Shown: positions 38,876-48,018, numbered from the stretch's first letter. The stretch is 64,000 nucleotides of DNA from Marivita geojedonensis (GCF_002115805.1 NZ_JFKC01000017.1:1-64000); one strand, 5' to 3'. A program made the numbers and translations. Notes: generated from the sequence alone by a model not told the origin.

Positions 38876-39571
38876 TCAGCTGTCCAACTGACGGCTGAGG
38901 ATCGTGGAGAACTCGTCGGCAAAGGATTCGTAGCCCGCCAGGATACGGTCACTGTCCGCCGACAGCTTGTTGTAGAAAACAACCGCCGGAATCGCCGCCA
39001 GAAGGCCCAGACCGGTGGCCAGCAGCGCTTCGGCGATACCGGGGGCAACGACCACCAGCGACGTATTCTGCTGCTGCGCGATTTCGACAAAGGCGTGCAT
39101 GATGCCCCAAACGGTGCCGAACAGACCCACAAACGGCGCCACCGACCCGACGGTTGCAAGAACCGCGAGGTTCTTCTGCAGATCCTCGGCTTCTTTCTGA
39201 ATCGCCACATCCATCGACCGGTCGATCCGGGCATGCGCCCCGGCAATCAGCCCGCCATCGTCCCTGTGAGACCGTCGCCATTCGGTCATGCCGGCCGCAA
39301 AGACGCGCTTTGCCCGTCCCTGCGGCTCGGGTCCGATCTCGTCGAACAGCTCGTCCAACGGCTCGCCCGACCAGAACGCCCGGTCGAACTCCGCCGCCTC
39401 GGCCCGCGCCTTGCGATAGGCGATCAGCTTTTCGAAAATGATCGCCCACGCCCAGAACGACGCCAGCATGAGCATGATCATGACAATCTTCACCGTCAGT
39501 GTGGCGCGCGCGAAAAGGCCCCACATGGAGAAATCAATCTCCTGCGCCAGCGCAAGTGTTTCTGCTTCCAT
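38876..39571 (-). CDS. tolQ: Biopolymer transport protein TolQ
   Basis: TolQ (231 aa) is the three-helix channel partner of TolR. Helix 1 lies near residues 18-40 (VKIVMIMLMLASFWAWAIIF), and the pore helices carry LAVLATVGSVAPFVGLFGTVWGIMHAF and GLGLLAAIPAVVFYN. The ATG at 39571 was chosen because of GAGCAGG just upstream; an earlier in-frame start adds a basic stretch without counterpart. It lies 117 bases after ybgC. Confidence 0.95.
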   Translation of the reverse strand: MEAETLALAQEIDFSMWGLFARATLTVKIVMIMLMLASFWAWAIIFEKLIAYRKARAEAAEFDRAFWSGEPLDELFDEIGPEPQGRAKRVFAAGMTEWRRSHRDDGGLIAGAHARIDRSMDVAIQKEAEDLQKNLAVLATVGSVAPFVGLFGTVWGIMHAFVEIAQQQNTSLVVVAPGIAEALLATGLGLLAAIPAVVFYNKLSADSDRILAGYESFADEFSTILSRQLDS

Positions 39572-39688
39572 CTGCCTGCTCTTTAGCCGGTTGGCCCCAA
39601 TTCTCCGGGCTCTGATTACCAGCCTCAATACCGCAATTGCAGGGGAAACGCCAACACAATGGCGTCAGAACAGCCGCAAACGGTCCGT

Positions 39689-40078
39689 CTAGTGAATCTG
39701 ACGGCGGATATTTGCCGGAAGCCGTGCGGGCGCACCGCCCTCTCCGACGCAAACCACCGTCACTTCGGCCTGAAACAGCAGGTCATCGCCCCGAACCACC
39801 TCCTGCGACATGATCAACCGCACGCCGGTGACGGCTTTGACAACGGTGCGCACAAGAAGCTCGTCATCGAATTTCGCGGGCCTGAGGTAGTCGGCCTCAA
39901 CCCGGCGCACGACAAAGACAACGCCATCCTCTTCGCGCATCGCATTCTGGTCGACTCCCAGCGACCGCACCCAGTCTGACCGCGCCCGTTCGATATAGCG
40001 CAGGTAATTGGCGTAGTAGACGATCCCGCCCATGTCGGTGTCTTCGTAATACACCCGGATCGGCAGTTCATGCACCAT
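39689..40078 (-). CDS. ybgC: Tol-Pal-associated acyl-CoA thioesterase YbgC
   Basis: YbgC (129 aa) is a hotdog-fold thioesterase that starts most tol-pal operons and in E. coli acts on short or acyl-carrier-protein thioesters. The catalytic region YYEDTDMGGIVYYANYLRYIERARSDWV is intact, with the Asp and Tyr-Ala-Asn pattern of the family. Its start codon overlaps the upstream stop (TGATG), so the two are translationally coupled. Confidence 0.94.
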   Translation of the reverse strand: MVHELPIRVYYEDTDMGGIVYYANYLRYIERARSDWVRSLGVDQNAMREEDGVVFVVRRVEADYLRPAKFDDELLVRTVVKAVTGVRLIMSQEVVRGDDLLFQAEVTVVCVGEGGAPARLPANIRRQIH

Positions 40079-40719
40079 CAGTTCACCTCTCCCTGGGCCA
40101 CCTGCATCCGTGCGGCAAGGCGCAGCGCGTGGCTTGCATCATCCGCCTTCGCCGGCATCACCGGATCGTACCCAGCGCGGATCAGCGCACCGATCTCTGG
40201 CCGCAGCACCACCCGTCCATCCTCCAACTTTCCCAAAGGCGACCGGTCGGTGAACGCCACATCGGACCAGAGCAGCATCGACTGCACCACCTGGCTCAGC
40301 GCCAGTGTCTCGGCGGGTTGCGCCGACATCACCTCGTCCATCCGCAGGAATATGAAACAGGCCTTGATCGCGCCCGCCTCATCAAACCGGAACACGCGGT
40401 ACTGGTTCGCCTCCGCCTCCGCAAGCCGCTCCACAAGAGGGGCAAGACCGTCGATCAGCCGGTCCAGATCGGGAACCGCCAGCAATTCGTCCCATTCACG
40501 GAAGAAGAACACCATCACATTGGTGCCAAGCTCCGGATCCGTCTCGGCCATGTGATGGCCCGCCATGGCACAGACCGCTTCGAACGCGCCTTTGACAACG
40601 GACAGCGTGGCGTCCTCGACACCGAACACGATCGGCGCAATCGGACGTCCCCAGCGGGCAAACAGATAGCTCCCATCGGACCGGGTGAAAAACCGCTCGA
40701 CCTCGGCTGCGTCCATCAT
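40078..40719 (-). CDS. Hypothetical protein between ruvB and ybgC
   Basis: This is a soluble protein of about 213 aa with no recognised domain. It is largely alpha/beta in character, with segments such as RWGRPIAPIVFGVEDATL, GTNVMVFFFREWDEL and YRVFRFDEAGAIKACFIFLRMDE. The start is one of two adjacent ATGs (40719 or 40716). It is coupled to ybgC by a TGATG overlap and follows ruvB at 76 bases, a position conserved in relatives in my recollection. This suggests envelope or repair involvement but does not prove it. Confidence 0.7.
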   Translation of the reverse strand: MMDAAEVERFFTRSDGSYLFARWGRPIAPIVFGVEDATLSVVKGAFEAVCAMAGHHMAETDPELGTNVMVFFFREWDELLAVPDLDRLIDGLAPLVERLAEAEANQYRVFRFDEAGAIKACFIFLRMDEVMSAQPAETLALSQVVQSMLLWSDVAFTDRSPLGKLEDGRVVLRPEIGALIRAGYDPVMPAKADDASHALRLAARMQVAQGEVN

Positions 40720-40795
40720 GGGCACCGCCCCCTTGCTTCTTCTTTTTCCAAATATGCAGTCACGACCACTGGCACAGGGCGCTCCGCCGGGCAAG

Positions 40796-41824
40796 TCACG
40801 CCTGTCCGAACAAATCCGACTGCTGCGGTCCCTTCGGTGCCGCCAACCCCAGATGGCTCCAGCCCTTCTGAGCCAGCATCCGGCCGCGCGGCGTGCGCTG
40901 GATCAGACCCTGCTGCAACAGATAGGGCTCGATCACCTCTTCCAGCGCGTCCCGGCTTTCCGACAGCGCCGCCGACAGCGTTTCGATCCCGACAGGCCCA
41001 CCGGCATAGTTCTCGGCAATCAGCCGCAGATACCGGCGATCCGCCGCATCGAGGCCCAGCCCGTCGACCCCCAAACGGGTCAGCGCGCCATCGGCCAGTT
41101 CGCGCGTGACGACGCCATTCCCTTCGACCACCGCGAAATCGACCACCCGCCGCAAAAGACGCCCGGCAATCCGCGGCGTCCCCCGCGACCGCCGCGCAAT
41201 CTCGCGCGCGCCCTCAGGTGCGGCCTCGACTCCAAGCTTCACCGCGTTGCGCGACACAATCGTGTTCAGCTCGTCTTCGGTATAGAAATTGAGCCGCGTC
41301 GGAATGCCGAAGCGGTCCCGTAAGGGCGTTGTCAGCAGCCCCAACCGCGTCGTCGCCCCGACCAGTGTAAAGGGCTGCAATTCGATCCGCACCGTCCGCG
41401 CCGCCGGCCCTTCACCGATCACGAGGTCCAGCTCGTAATCCTCCAGCGCCGGATAGAGCACTTCTTCCACAGCCGGGTTAAGACGGTGGATTTCGTCGAT
41501 GAACAGAACATCCCGCGCTTCGAGGTTGGTCAGGATCGCCGCCAGATCGCCGGCCTTGGCCAGAACCGGCCCAGAGGTCATGCGGAACCCGACCCCCAAC
41601 TCGCGCGCCATGATCTGCGCGAGCGTCGTCTTGCCCAATCCCGGCGGGCCGTGGAACAGCGTGTGGTCCATCGCCTCGCCGCGCTGCCGCGCCGATTGGA
41701 TGAACACCCGCAGATTCGCCCGCGCCTCCGCCTGCCCGATGAAATCGTCGAGCATCTGCGGGCGCAACGCGCGGTCACGGTCTTCGGGCAGCGGGTCGGG
41801 CCGTACGATCGGATCAGAGGCCAT
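40796..41824 (-). CDS. ruvB: Holliday junction branch-migration helicase RuvB
   Basis: RuvB (342 aa) is the AAA+ motor that drives branch migration at Holliday junctions with RuvA. It shows Walker [13 protein letters not shown], Walker [11 protein letters not shown], the sensor region [18 protein letters not shown] and the C-terminal winged-helix domain with RTPRGRMLA. It follows ruvA by four bases. Confidence 0.98.
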   Translation of the reverse strand: MASDPIVRPDPLPEDRDRALRPQMLDDFIGQAEARANLRVFIQSARQRGEAMDHTLFHGPPGLGKTTLAQIMARELGVGFRMTSGPVLAKAGDLAAILTNLEARDVLFIDEIHRLNPAVEEVLYPALEDYELDLVIGEGPAARTVRIELQPFTLVGATTRLGLLTTPLRDRFGIPTRLNFYTEDELNTIVSRNAVKLGVEAAPEGAREIARRSRGTPRIAGRLLRRVVDFAVVEGNGVVTRELADGALTRLGVDGLGLDAADRRYLRLIAENYAGGPVGIETLSAALSESRDALEEVIEPYLLQQGLIQRTPRGRMLAQKGWSHLGLAAPKGPQQSDLFGQA

Positions 41825-41828
41825 GTCC

Positions 41829-42497
41829 CTACCCCTTCGGCGCCAACAGTTTCAACGCGGCGCGGATCAAAGCCGGTGTATCGGCCTCCGGGGCGTCCCC
41901 TGCCGCCTGCGCCACCGCGCTCGCCGCCTCGCCCGGCGCATAGCCCAGATTGCTGAGCGCTGACAGCGCCTCGGCCTGTGCAGAAGCACTCGGAGCGGGC
42001 GCAGGCACTACCGGGGCTGCGGCCGCAGGTTCGATCACCGCATCCTCATCCGAGGCGACAGCCGCCATCGAAGCAGACCCGCCCATCGCCATCACCGCAG
42101 GGGCCTTGTCCTTCAATTCATTGACCACCCGCTGCGCCGTCTTCGGACCGATCCCCTTGGCCGCCTTGACAGAGTTCCAGTCCCCCAGCGCAATTGCACG
42201 GCTGACCCCGTCCGGCCCGAGTGCTCCAAGAATGGACAGCGACGCCTTCGCGCCGACGCCCTGAACCGACATCAGCAACCGATGCCATTCCTTTTCCACG
42301 AGCGTCGGAAACCCGAAAAGCTGCAGGATGTCCTCGCGCACCAGCAGGTCGGTATAAAGCGCGGCCGCCTCACCGGGGCGTCCGATCTGCGACAGCACCC
42401 GGTCCGAGCAATAAACAACATACCCCACACCGCGCACGTCGATCAGAACATGATCATCGGCCTTGTATTCGATCCGCCCCGCTATCCGCCCGATCAT
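41829..42497 (-). CDS. ruvA: Holliday junction binding protein RuvA
   Basis: RuvA (222 aa) binds the junction as a tetramer and loads RuvB. The OB domain ([31 protein letters not shown], separate blocks) is followed by helix-hairpin-helix motifs ([35 protein letters not shown]), an Ala/Pro linker (about 148-175) and the RuvB-contacting C-terminus ([17 protein letters not shown]). The start overlaps the ruvC stop by four bases. Confidence 0.97.
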   Translation of the reverse strand: MIGRIAGRIEYKADDHVLIDVRGVGYVVYCSDRVLSQIGRPGEAAALYTDLLVREDILQLFGFPTLVEKEWHRLLMSVQGVGAKASLSILGALGPDGVSRAIALGDWNSVKAAKGIGPKTAQRVVNELKDKAPAVMAMGGSASMAAVASDEDAVIEPAAAAPVVPAPAPSASAQAEALSALSNLGYAPGEAASAVAQAAGDAPEADTPALIRAALKLLAPKG

Positions 42498-42982
42498 GCC
42501 CGCATCCTCATCCCCGGCCCCGTCATGTGATGCGCATGGCAGATCGCAATGGCCAGCGCATCCGCCGCGTCGGAACCGGCGATTTCAGCACCCGGCAACT
42601 GCATCTTCACCATGTGCTCCACCTGCCGCTTATCCGCGTGACCAACCCCGACAACCGTCTTCTTCACCGAGTTCGGTGAATACTCTCCGATCTCAAGCCC
42701 GAACTGCGCAGGCACCAGCAAGGCGACGCCCCGCGCCTGCCCCAGCTTAAGCGTCCCGACAGCGTCCTTGTTCACAAAGGTCTTTTCGATAGCCACCGTT
42801 TCCGGCTGGTAGCGGTGGAACACATCCGTCAGCGCGGTGTGCAAAGTGAGCAGGCGCATCGCCAATTCACCGTCCCCGGACAGGCAGACACCGTTCGCGA
42901 CATGGCGCAAGCGACTCCCCTCGGCTTCGATAACGCCCCATCCAAGGAAGCGCAGCCCCGGATCGATCCCCAAAACACGCAT
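42494..42982 (-). CDS. ruvC: Crossover junction endodeoxyribonuclease RuvC
   Basis: RuvC (162 aa) cleaves Holliday junctions. The RNase-H-like fold carries its acidic residues in [13 protein letters not shown] (Asp), [13 protein letters not shown] (Glu) and [16 protein letters not shown] (two Asp). It is the first gene of the ruvCAB-ybgC-tol series and shares the upstream 316-base gap with a DUF1127 gene on the other strand. Confidence 0.97.
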   Translation of the reverse strand: MRVLGIDPGLRFLGWGVIEAEGSRLRHVANGVCLSGDGELAMRLLTLHTALTDVFHRYQPETVAIEKTFVNKDAVGTLKLGQARGVALLVPAQFGLEIGEYSPNSVKKTVVGVGHADKRQVEHMVKMQLPGAEIAGSDAADALAIAICHAHHMTGPGMRMRA

Positions 42983-43298
42983 ACTGCTCGCGCCTTTGTT
43001 GCTTTTAAATCACGGCTAGCACGAAACGCGAACAAACGCCAAGCATTCAAAACAAATCCGAGGCACGAAAACGGGTGTCGAAAACGGACGCCGCCCTGTC
43101 GCCTCTGGATGCCACAGGCGAAATACGACATCGAAAATGTCGTATTTTTCCAACTTTTCCCAGTCACTTACCAAGCCCCGCAAGCTATGCACAAATCGCA
43201 TAAAAACTATGCAAAAAGGACAATTGAAGCCGCGAAATTCCACAACTAGATGCGCGTCAGACAAACAACTTCTCCCCCCTTTCTCAAGGAACATGGCA
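42983..43298. other. Structured AT-richer intergenic region
   Basis: This is the longest gene-free stretch in the window. It holds a 9-base direct repeat CGAAAACGG (43066-43074 and 43079-43087), a hairpin TCGCCT-c-TGG-ATG-CCA-c-AGGCGA (43099-43121) and then a perfect 11-bp inverted repeat AAATACGACAT CGAAA ATGTCGTATTT followed by TTCC (43121-43147). The rest, up to the DUF1127 start, is AT-rich and suits a promoter. No convincing ORF is present. A small RNA ending at the T-run, or an operator, are both possible. Confidence 0.55.
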
Positions 43299-43490
43299 AT
43301 GGCCGCTTTTGACACATCCCGTCCGACATATGCCGCAGGCCAACAAGGCTTCGGCGCTTTCGCAGCATCTCTGATCGCCGCATTCACCGCATGGAACGAT
43401 GCGCGTCAGACCCGTATCGCACTGAGCCAGCTCAGCGATCACGAGCTTGACGATATCGGTCTGACCCGGGGCGACATCAACTCGCTCTGA
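43299..43490 (+). CDS. DUF1127 small protein
   Basis: This 63-aa protein has the DUF1127 C-terminal motif in ARQTRIALSQLSDHELDDIGLTRGDI, a short helix-rich module widespread in alphaproteobacteria. In some relatives such proteins affect phosphate/carbon metabolism and RNA turnover. The AAGGA site at 43287 lies eight bases from the ATG at 43299 but only two from the ATG at 43293, so the later start is preferred. A very strong terminator follows, fitting a short independent transcript. Confidence 0.85.
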   Translation: MAAFDTSRPTYAAGQQGFGAFAASLIAAFTAWNDARQTRIALSQLSDHELDDIGLTRGDINSL

Positions 43491-43510
43491 GTTTCGTCCG
43501 GATCGACAGC

Positions 43511-43547
43511 AAAAAAGCCGTGTCAGGTTTCCTGACACGGCTTTTTT
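43511..43547. terminator. Strong bidirectional terminator
   Basis: AAAAAAGCCGTGTCAGG TTT CCTGACACGGCTTTTTT, a perfect 17-bp stem with A/T ends, lies 20 bases after the DUF1127 stop and 33 bases past the end of the opposite gene. Confidence 0.93.
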
Positions 43548-43580
43548 CATGTGTGAGCAAAAGAGAGACGGCCGGAGAGA

Positions 43581-43928
43581 TCAGCCGATGATGGCCCCCA
43601 GCAGCTTGGCCAGCGGCGCCGTGATCGGGTCGAGCTGCATGAAGATCGCACCGACCTGCTCAACAAAACCACCGTCGCGCAGAAGATCGACCTGTTGCAC
43701 ATAGGCTTCCTCACCCAGAATGGTGACGATACACGCCTTGAGGAAGAACAGGATCCCGAACGGCAAGAGCAGCGCCGAGAAGTTGAAGGACTCGCGGATG
43801 TGGTTCAGCGGAATGTGCGCAACGACCCCGTTCTTGTCCATCTTGGTGACATAGCCCCGGGACAGTTGGCGGTGGCGGCGAAGAACCTTGCGGTACCGTT
43901 CGTCGAACATGTCCTGCTGTTTGGTCAT
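43581..43928 (-). CDS. Hypothetical membrane protein (115 aa)
   Basis: This is an unrecognised 115-residue protein with a basic N-terminal part (RYRKVLRRHRQLSRG), one hydrophobic helix (NFSALLLPFGILFFLKACIVTILG, about 57-80) and a shorter apolar C-terminus that may re-enter the membrane (PITAPLAKLLGAIIG). The ATG at 43928 was chosen because longer frames only add shadow sequence of the opposite strand. It is convergent with the DUF1127 gene across the strong terminator. Confidence 0.7.
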   Translation of the reverse strand: MTKQQDMFDERYRKVLRRHRQLSRGYVTKMDKNGVVAHIPLNHIRESFNFSALLLPFGILFFLKACIVTILGEEAYVQQVDLLRDGGFVEQVGAIFMQLDPITAPLAKLLGAIIG

Positions 43929-44061
43929 TGTTAGCAGCCTTTTTTCCGGCCCCCACCGGATGTGTCCGAGATAGGGGCGGAATGTGGCAAGAATGGGGCA
44001 ATCAAGGCAGATTTTACGAAAATGCGGCAAAAACCTGCGGGAATTGGCAAATGCGGCGGAT

Positions 44062-44937
44062 TTATGATCCGCCTTTTTTGAGCGTCAGCGTCGTCCAGTC
44101 ACCAATCTCCTCGCGATGCCAGGTATTGATGCCATTTCGTGCATAAACCTCTGCCACTTCATCGCCTTGATCGTTCAGGATGCCCGACAGGATCGCGAAT
44201 CCCCCGTCCGCAAGGTGGCTCGCCATGTCCGGGGCAAGGTCGATCAGCGGCTGTTTGAGGATATTGGCAAAGACCAGATCGAAGGGCGCGGCAGCATGCA
44301 GCTGCGGATGTTCGAACCCCATCGCCTCCAGACAGGTGACGCGTCCGCTCAGGCCATTCGCGCTGACATTCGCCTCAGCGACATCAACCGCCACCTGATC
44401 CATATCGCTCGCCAGCACGGTTTCGGGCCAGACACGCGCCGCAGCCATCGCCAGAACTGCCGTGCCACAGCCGATATCCGCCACGTTGTGACAGACCACC
44501 CCCGCGTCAAGCAGTCGATCCAGAGCACGCAGGCAGCCCTGCGTCGTTCCGTGGTGCCCGGTGCCAAAGGCCATGGCCGCTTCGATCAGCAGCGGTTCAA
44601 CCCCTTCCGGCACGGTCTCGGCGTCGTGGCTGCCATAGACATAGAAGCGCCCGGCATGAACCGGCACCAGTTCGCGCCGCACCTTGGCGACCCAATCCGT
44701 ATCCGGCAGTTCCGACACCACGAACGGCTTGGCCTTATGTGCCGCCGCCAGCAGCGCGAGGGCCACCTCGTCCGGAGCTTCGAGGAAATAGCCGCCCACT
44801 TCCCACATGCCGCTGCCGTCCTCGATCTCGAACACGCCAACGCCGTAGGGTTCGGTCGTCAGATCCTCCAAGGCAGCGCCCAGCGCCTCGGCCGACTCTT
44901 TGTCAGACAGTGTGGTGAATGCTGTGAAGGTGGTCAT
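44062..44937 (-). CDS. prmA: Ribosomal protein L11 methyltransferase
   Basis: PrmA trimethylates L11 in the large ribosomal subunit, using S-adenosylmethionine. The 291-aa protein has AFGTGHHGTTQGCLRALD, the SAM loop DIGCGTAVLAMAAARV and LVFANILKQPLIDLA, the family's substrate-site motif NIL. An N-terminal substrate-binding domain occupies about residues 1-90. A coupled gene is not apparent, and the neighbouring membrane protein lies 133 bases away. Confidence 0.93.
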   Translation of the reverse strand: MTTFTAFTTLSDKESAEALGAALEDLTTEPYGVGVFEIEDGSGMWEVGGYFLEAPDEVALALLAAAHKAKPFVVSELPDTDWVAKVRRELVPVHAGRFYVYGSHDAETVPEGVEPLLIEAAMAFGTGHHGTTQGCLRALDRLLDAGVVCHNVADIGCGTAVLAMAAARVWPETVLASDMDQVAVDVAEANVSANGLSGRVTCLEAMGFEHPQLHAAAPFDLVFANILKQPLIDLAPDMASHLADGGFAILSGILNDQGDEVAEVYARNGINTWHREEIGDWTTLTLKKGGS

Positions 44938-45085
44938 GGATGCCCCCGTTTGTATTGAGCCGGGGCTTACTCGCCTTTGTCGCTGCTGACCAGCAGGAAA
45001 GGCCTGACCCACATGAGAATGGACAGATCGGCTTTGCCGAATTTATCCTCGACGCCACAACACTCGTTTATTGCTTGGGGCTCCC

Positions 45086-45475
45086 ATGAAAAAATTCCTG
45101 AAAATCGCCGCGATCATTGTCGGCGTATTGGTCCTACTGGGTGCGGTGGGGTATTCTGTCGTTATGTACGCATCTTCCGGCGCGCGCTCCACGGCTCGCG
45201 ACTTCATCATGCTCAGCAGCACCGGCAACCATGACGAGGCAAACGCGTTCCTGCATCAATCCCTGAGAACAGAGGAAAACATCCAGAAGATCGCTGCCAT
45301 CTTCGACGGGGTCGACCCTTACACCGAGGTTTCGTTTTCGGGCGTGAGCATGTCCGGAGGATCAACGTCGTTGGAAGGCACGGCCAAAACGGGGGAAGGC
45401 TGTGCTTCGAAAGTCGAGATGCAGATGGTCGAAGAACAGATCACCTATTTCAACATCTCGCCGCTCTGTCGCTGA
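45086..45475 (+). CDS. Hypothetical single-span exported protein (129 aa)
   Basis: This 129-aa protein has a short basic N-terminus and one membrane helix or signal anchor (FLKIAAIIVGVLVLLGAVGYSVVMYA), then a periplasmic domain of mixed alpha/beta type with two cysteines (GEGCASKVEM and SPLC at the end) that could form a disulfide. The periplasmic part resembles lumazine-like or DUF4878-type small folds in length, but no family is recognised with confidence. It is divergent from prmA and convergent with the MFS gene (3-base gap). Confidence 0.65.
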   Translation: MKKFLKIAAIIVGVLVLLGAVGYSVVMYASSGARSTARDFIMLSSTGNHDEANAFLHQSLRTEENIQKIAAIFDGVDPYTEVSFSGVSMSGGSTSLEGTAKTGEGCASKVEMQMVEEQITYFNISPLCR

Positions 45476-45478
45476 CCG

Positions 45479-46717
45479 TCACTCAGCAGGGGCCGCCGCC
45501 ACATAGCGAGAGAAGACAGTCTCGTTGCCCGGCTCGGGATGGCGCGGGATCAAAAGCGCCAGCATGAGCGAGACCAGCGCCATGCCCGCCGCCAGAGCAA
45601 AGACCGCGCCCGGAGAGATCAGCCAGAGATACCCCAGCAGTGCGGGCAGGAAGACCGCCGCGATATGGTTGATGGTGAACGCCACAGCCGCCGTCGGCGC
45701 GATGTCGCCCGGATCAGCGATCTTCTGGAAATAGGTTTTGATCGCCAGCGCCAAGGCGAAAAAGATGTTGTTCGCGATATACAGCACCGTGGCCAGCGTC
45801 ACCCCCCAGCCGAACCAGTATATTCCGCCGTACAGAACGAAGACGATCACCAGACCCACATACTCCACCGCCATCGCGTTGCGCTCACCGAACCGGTGCA
45901 CGATCCGTCCCAGCACCGGTGCCAGCACCATGTTCGCCACCAGTGTCACCAGCATCAGCTTGGTAATCTGGTCCACGTCCAGCCCGAACCGCTCCACCAT
46001 CATGAACGCGGCAAAGACGACAAAAATCTGCCGCCGCGCACCGGACATGAATTGCAGCGCGTAATAGAGCCAATAGCGTTTGCGCAGGATGAACTTCTTG
46101 ACCTGCGGGTTGGGTGCTTCAAACTGCGGCATCATCACAACGCAATAGGCGACGATGATCAGCGTCAGTGCGCCTGACACCATGTAAACGAAGTTGTAGC
46201 TCAGGTCATAGGCGCGCCAGGTGACCACGATCACCCCGTAGGCGACAAGCGTCGCTGCGGATGCCGCCGACACCAGCAAGCCCAGCATCTGCGGCGCGCG
46301 GTCCTTCGGCAGCCATTGCAGCTGCAACGACTGGTTCACCGTTTCATAGTAGTGAAACCCGATCGAGCTGATCAGCGTCACAAAGAGCAACCCGCCCATG
46401 GATGGGAAATAGGCCGTCAGCGCGGTCGCGATCCCCAGCATGGCAAGCGAGATCATCGCAAGCGTCTGTTCGCGGATGAAAATGATCACCGCGATCACCC
46501 CAACGGCAAGAAACCCCGGAATTTCCCGCACCGTGTGCAGCCACCCGATGTCGGCCCCATCGAACTGCGCCACCTCGATGACGAAGTTGTTGAGCAGCGC
46601 CGACCATGTCGAAAACGACAGGGGCATGGCAATCGCCATCAGGAACAGCAGCGTGATGGGCCGGCGATAAATCGGCAGGTCACGCGCATCTGCAAGGGGA
46701 ACAATGCGGTTCATCAT
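45479..46717 (-). CDS. Major facilitator superfamily transporter
   Basis: This 412-aa protein has about 12 membrane helices in the two-bundle pattern of the MFS. A cytoplasmic loop in the middle carries a basic stretch (KKFILRKRYW). Substrate-defining motifs are not evident; sequences such as IGFHYYETVNQSLQLQWL and SGARRQIFVVFAAFMMVERFG mark a less-studied branch. The start is an ATGATG with GGGAG immediately before it, so the second ATG (46714) may be the true start. Upstream is a divergent region with an FNR-like box. Confidence 0.85.
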   Translation of the reverse strand: MMNRIVPLADARDLPIYRRPITLLFLMAIAMPLSFSTWSALLNNFVIEVAQFDGADIGWLHTVREIPGFLAVGVIAVIIFIREQTLAMISLAMLGIATALTAYFPSMGGLLFVTLISSIGFHYYETVNQSLQLQWLPKDRAPQMLGLLVSAASAATLVAYGVIVVTWRAYDLSYNFVYMVSGALTLIIVAYCVVMMPQFEAPNPQVKKFILRKRYWLYYALQFMSGARRQIFVVFAAFMMVERFGLDVDQITKLMLVTLVANMVLAPVLGRIVHRFGERNAMAVEYVGLVIVFVLYGGIYWFGWGVTLATVLYIANNIFFALALAIKTYFQKIADPGDIAPTAAVAFTINHIAAVFLPALLGYLWLISPGAVFALAAGMALVSLMLALLIPRHPEPGNETVFSRYVAAAPAE

Positions 46718-46790
46718 CTCCCTTTACGCCTGCTCGCAGCCATTGGCGAGAGCCAAGCAGGCCGGGAACAGCCGGTGTGCATCGATTCAC

Positions 46791-46902
46791 ATCAAGCGCT
46801 TGATCCGTCCTGAATGGGCGCAACAGGAGATCCGAAACCCGAATTGGGCGCGAAACCCGGCGATTTGGGGCAAATCGGCATACGCCATCTGATCCAAATC
46901 AA
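46791..46902. promoter_or_regulatory. Palindrome and FNR-like box between MFS and YeeE genes
   Basis: ATCAAGCGCTTGAT (46791-46804) is a perfect 14-bp palindrome. CTGAT CCAA ATCAA (46889-46902) matches the FNR/FnrL consensus TTGAT-N4-ATCAA except for the first base, and lies 55 bases before the YeeE start. The gap serves two divergent genes. Confidence 0.45.
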
Positions 46903-46956
46903 GGCGAACACATTCACGCTCGCGCATGCATGGCCAACCCAAGACCGGAGACCGCC

Positions 46957-48018
46957 ATGGACCTTGTCACCCTTGTGGACCGCATCGGCGAAGCACCCAC
47001 CGCCGCCCTGTTCGGACTGATCACCGGCATCACCTTCGGGGTTGCCGCCCAGCGTTCGCGTTTCTGTCTGCGCGCGGCCACCGTCGAATTCGCCCGTGGC
47101 ATGATGCAGGACAAGGTCGCGGTGTGGCTGCTCACCTTCTCGACCGCCGTGGTCTGGGTACAGGCAGCGCAGATGTTCGGCCTGATCGACACAACAGAAG
47201 CGCGCATGATGGCCGTCCCCGGAAGCTGGTCCGGCGCCATCATCGGCGGGCTGATGTTCGGTGCTGGCATGGTTCTCGCACGCGGCTGTTCCGGGCGGCT
47301 TCTGGTTCTGGCCGCAACCGGCAACCTGCGATCTGTCGTGTCGGGCCTGATCTTTGCCGTGGTCGCACAGATGAGCCTCACTGGCTGGCTCGCTCCGATC
47401 CGCGACAGTCTTGCCGCCATGTGGATCACATCCGGCGGGCGCAATTTGGACCTTTTGACTGCGCTGCACCTTCCCGAGGGTTCGGGCCTTGTGTTCGGCC
47501 TCGCCACCGCGCTGCTGGCTCTTGAGCTGTCACGACGCAACCAGATCGGCTGGCAGCGTCTGGTCTTCGCCTCGGGCGTTGGTTTCGCCGTCGCGATGGG
47601 GTGGGCTTTCACCTATGCGCTCAGCCTCGTCGCGTTCGAACCTGTCCAGATCGAAAGCGCCACCTTCACCGGGCCGTCCGCCAACACGCTGATGTTCTTC
47701 CTCGACCGGTCGTCTGTTCTGGAATTCGACATCGGTCTGGTGCCCGGCGTGGTGATCGGCTCTTTCCTCGCGGCTCTGTTCACTGGCGAGTTGAAGTTCC
47801 AGGGCTTCGAAGGTCCGACCCCCATGCGCAACGCGATGATCGGCGCAGCGCTGATGGGCTTTGGCGGGATGCTTGCGGGCGGCTGTGCGATCGGCGCAGG
47901 CGTCACCGGCGGATCGATCTTTGCCGGCACAGCGTGGCTCGCCCTCTTCTGCATGTGGATCGGCGGGATGAGCATGGATCTGGTGATGGGCGGACGGGGG
48001 CAACCCGCCGCAGTCTGA
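46957..48018 (+). CDS. YeeE/YedE-family sulfur-compound transporter
   Basis: This is a 353-aa polytopic protein, a second member of the family represented by soxT. The cysteine motifs are RSRFCLRAA (C37), LARGCSGRLLVL (C111) and LAGGCAIGAG in the C-terminal half. An ATG at 46930 gives a longer frame, but GGAG at 46947-46950 favours 46957. In other bacteria such proteins import thiosulfate or take part in sulfur transfer with a TusA-like partner; no tusA gene is adjacent. Whether it has the same substrate as SoxT is unknown. Confidence 0.87.
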   Translation: MDLVTLVDRIGEAPTAALFGLITGITFGVAAQRSRFCLRAATVEFARGMMQDKVAVWLLTFSTAVVWVQAAQMFGLIDTTEARMMAVPGSWSGAIIGGLMFGAGMVLARGCSGRLLVLAATGNLRSVVSGLIFAVVAQMSLTGWLAPIRDSLAAMWITSGGRNLDLLTALHLPEGSGLVFGLATALLALELSRRNQIGWQRLVFASGVGFAVAMGWAFTYALSLVAFEPVQIESATFTGPSANTLMFFLDRSSVLEFDIGLVPGVVIGSFLAALFTGELKFQGFEGPTPMRNAMIGAALMGFGGMLAGGCAIGAGVTGGSIFAGTAWLALFCMWIGGMSMDLVMGGRGQPAAV

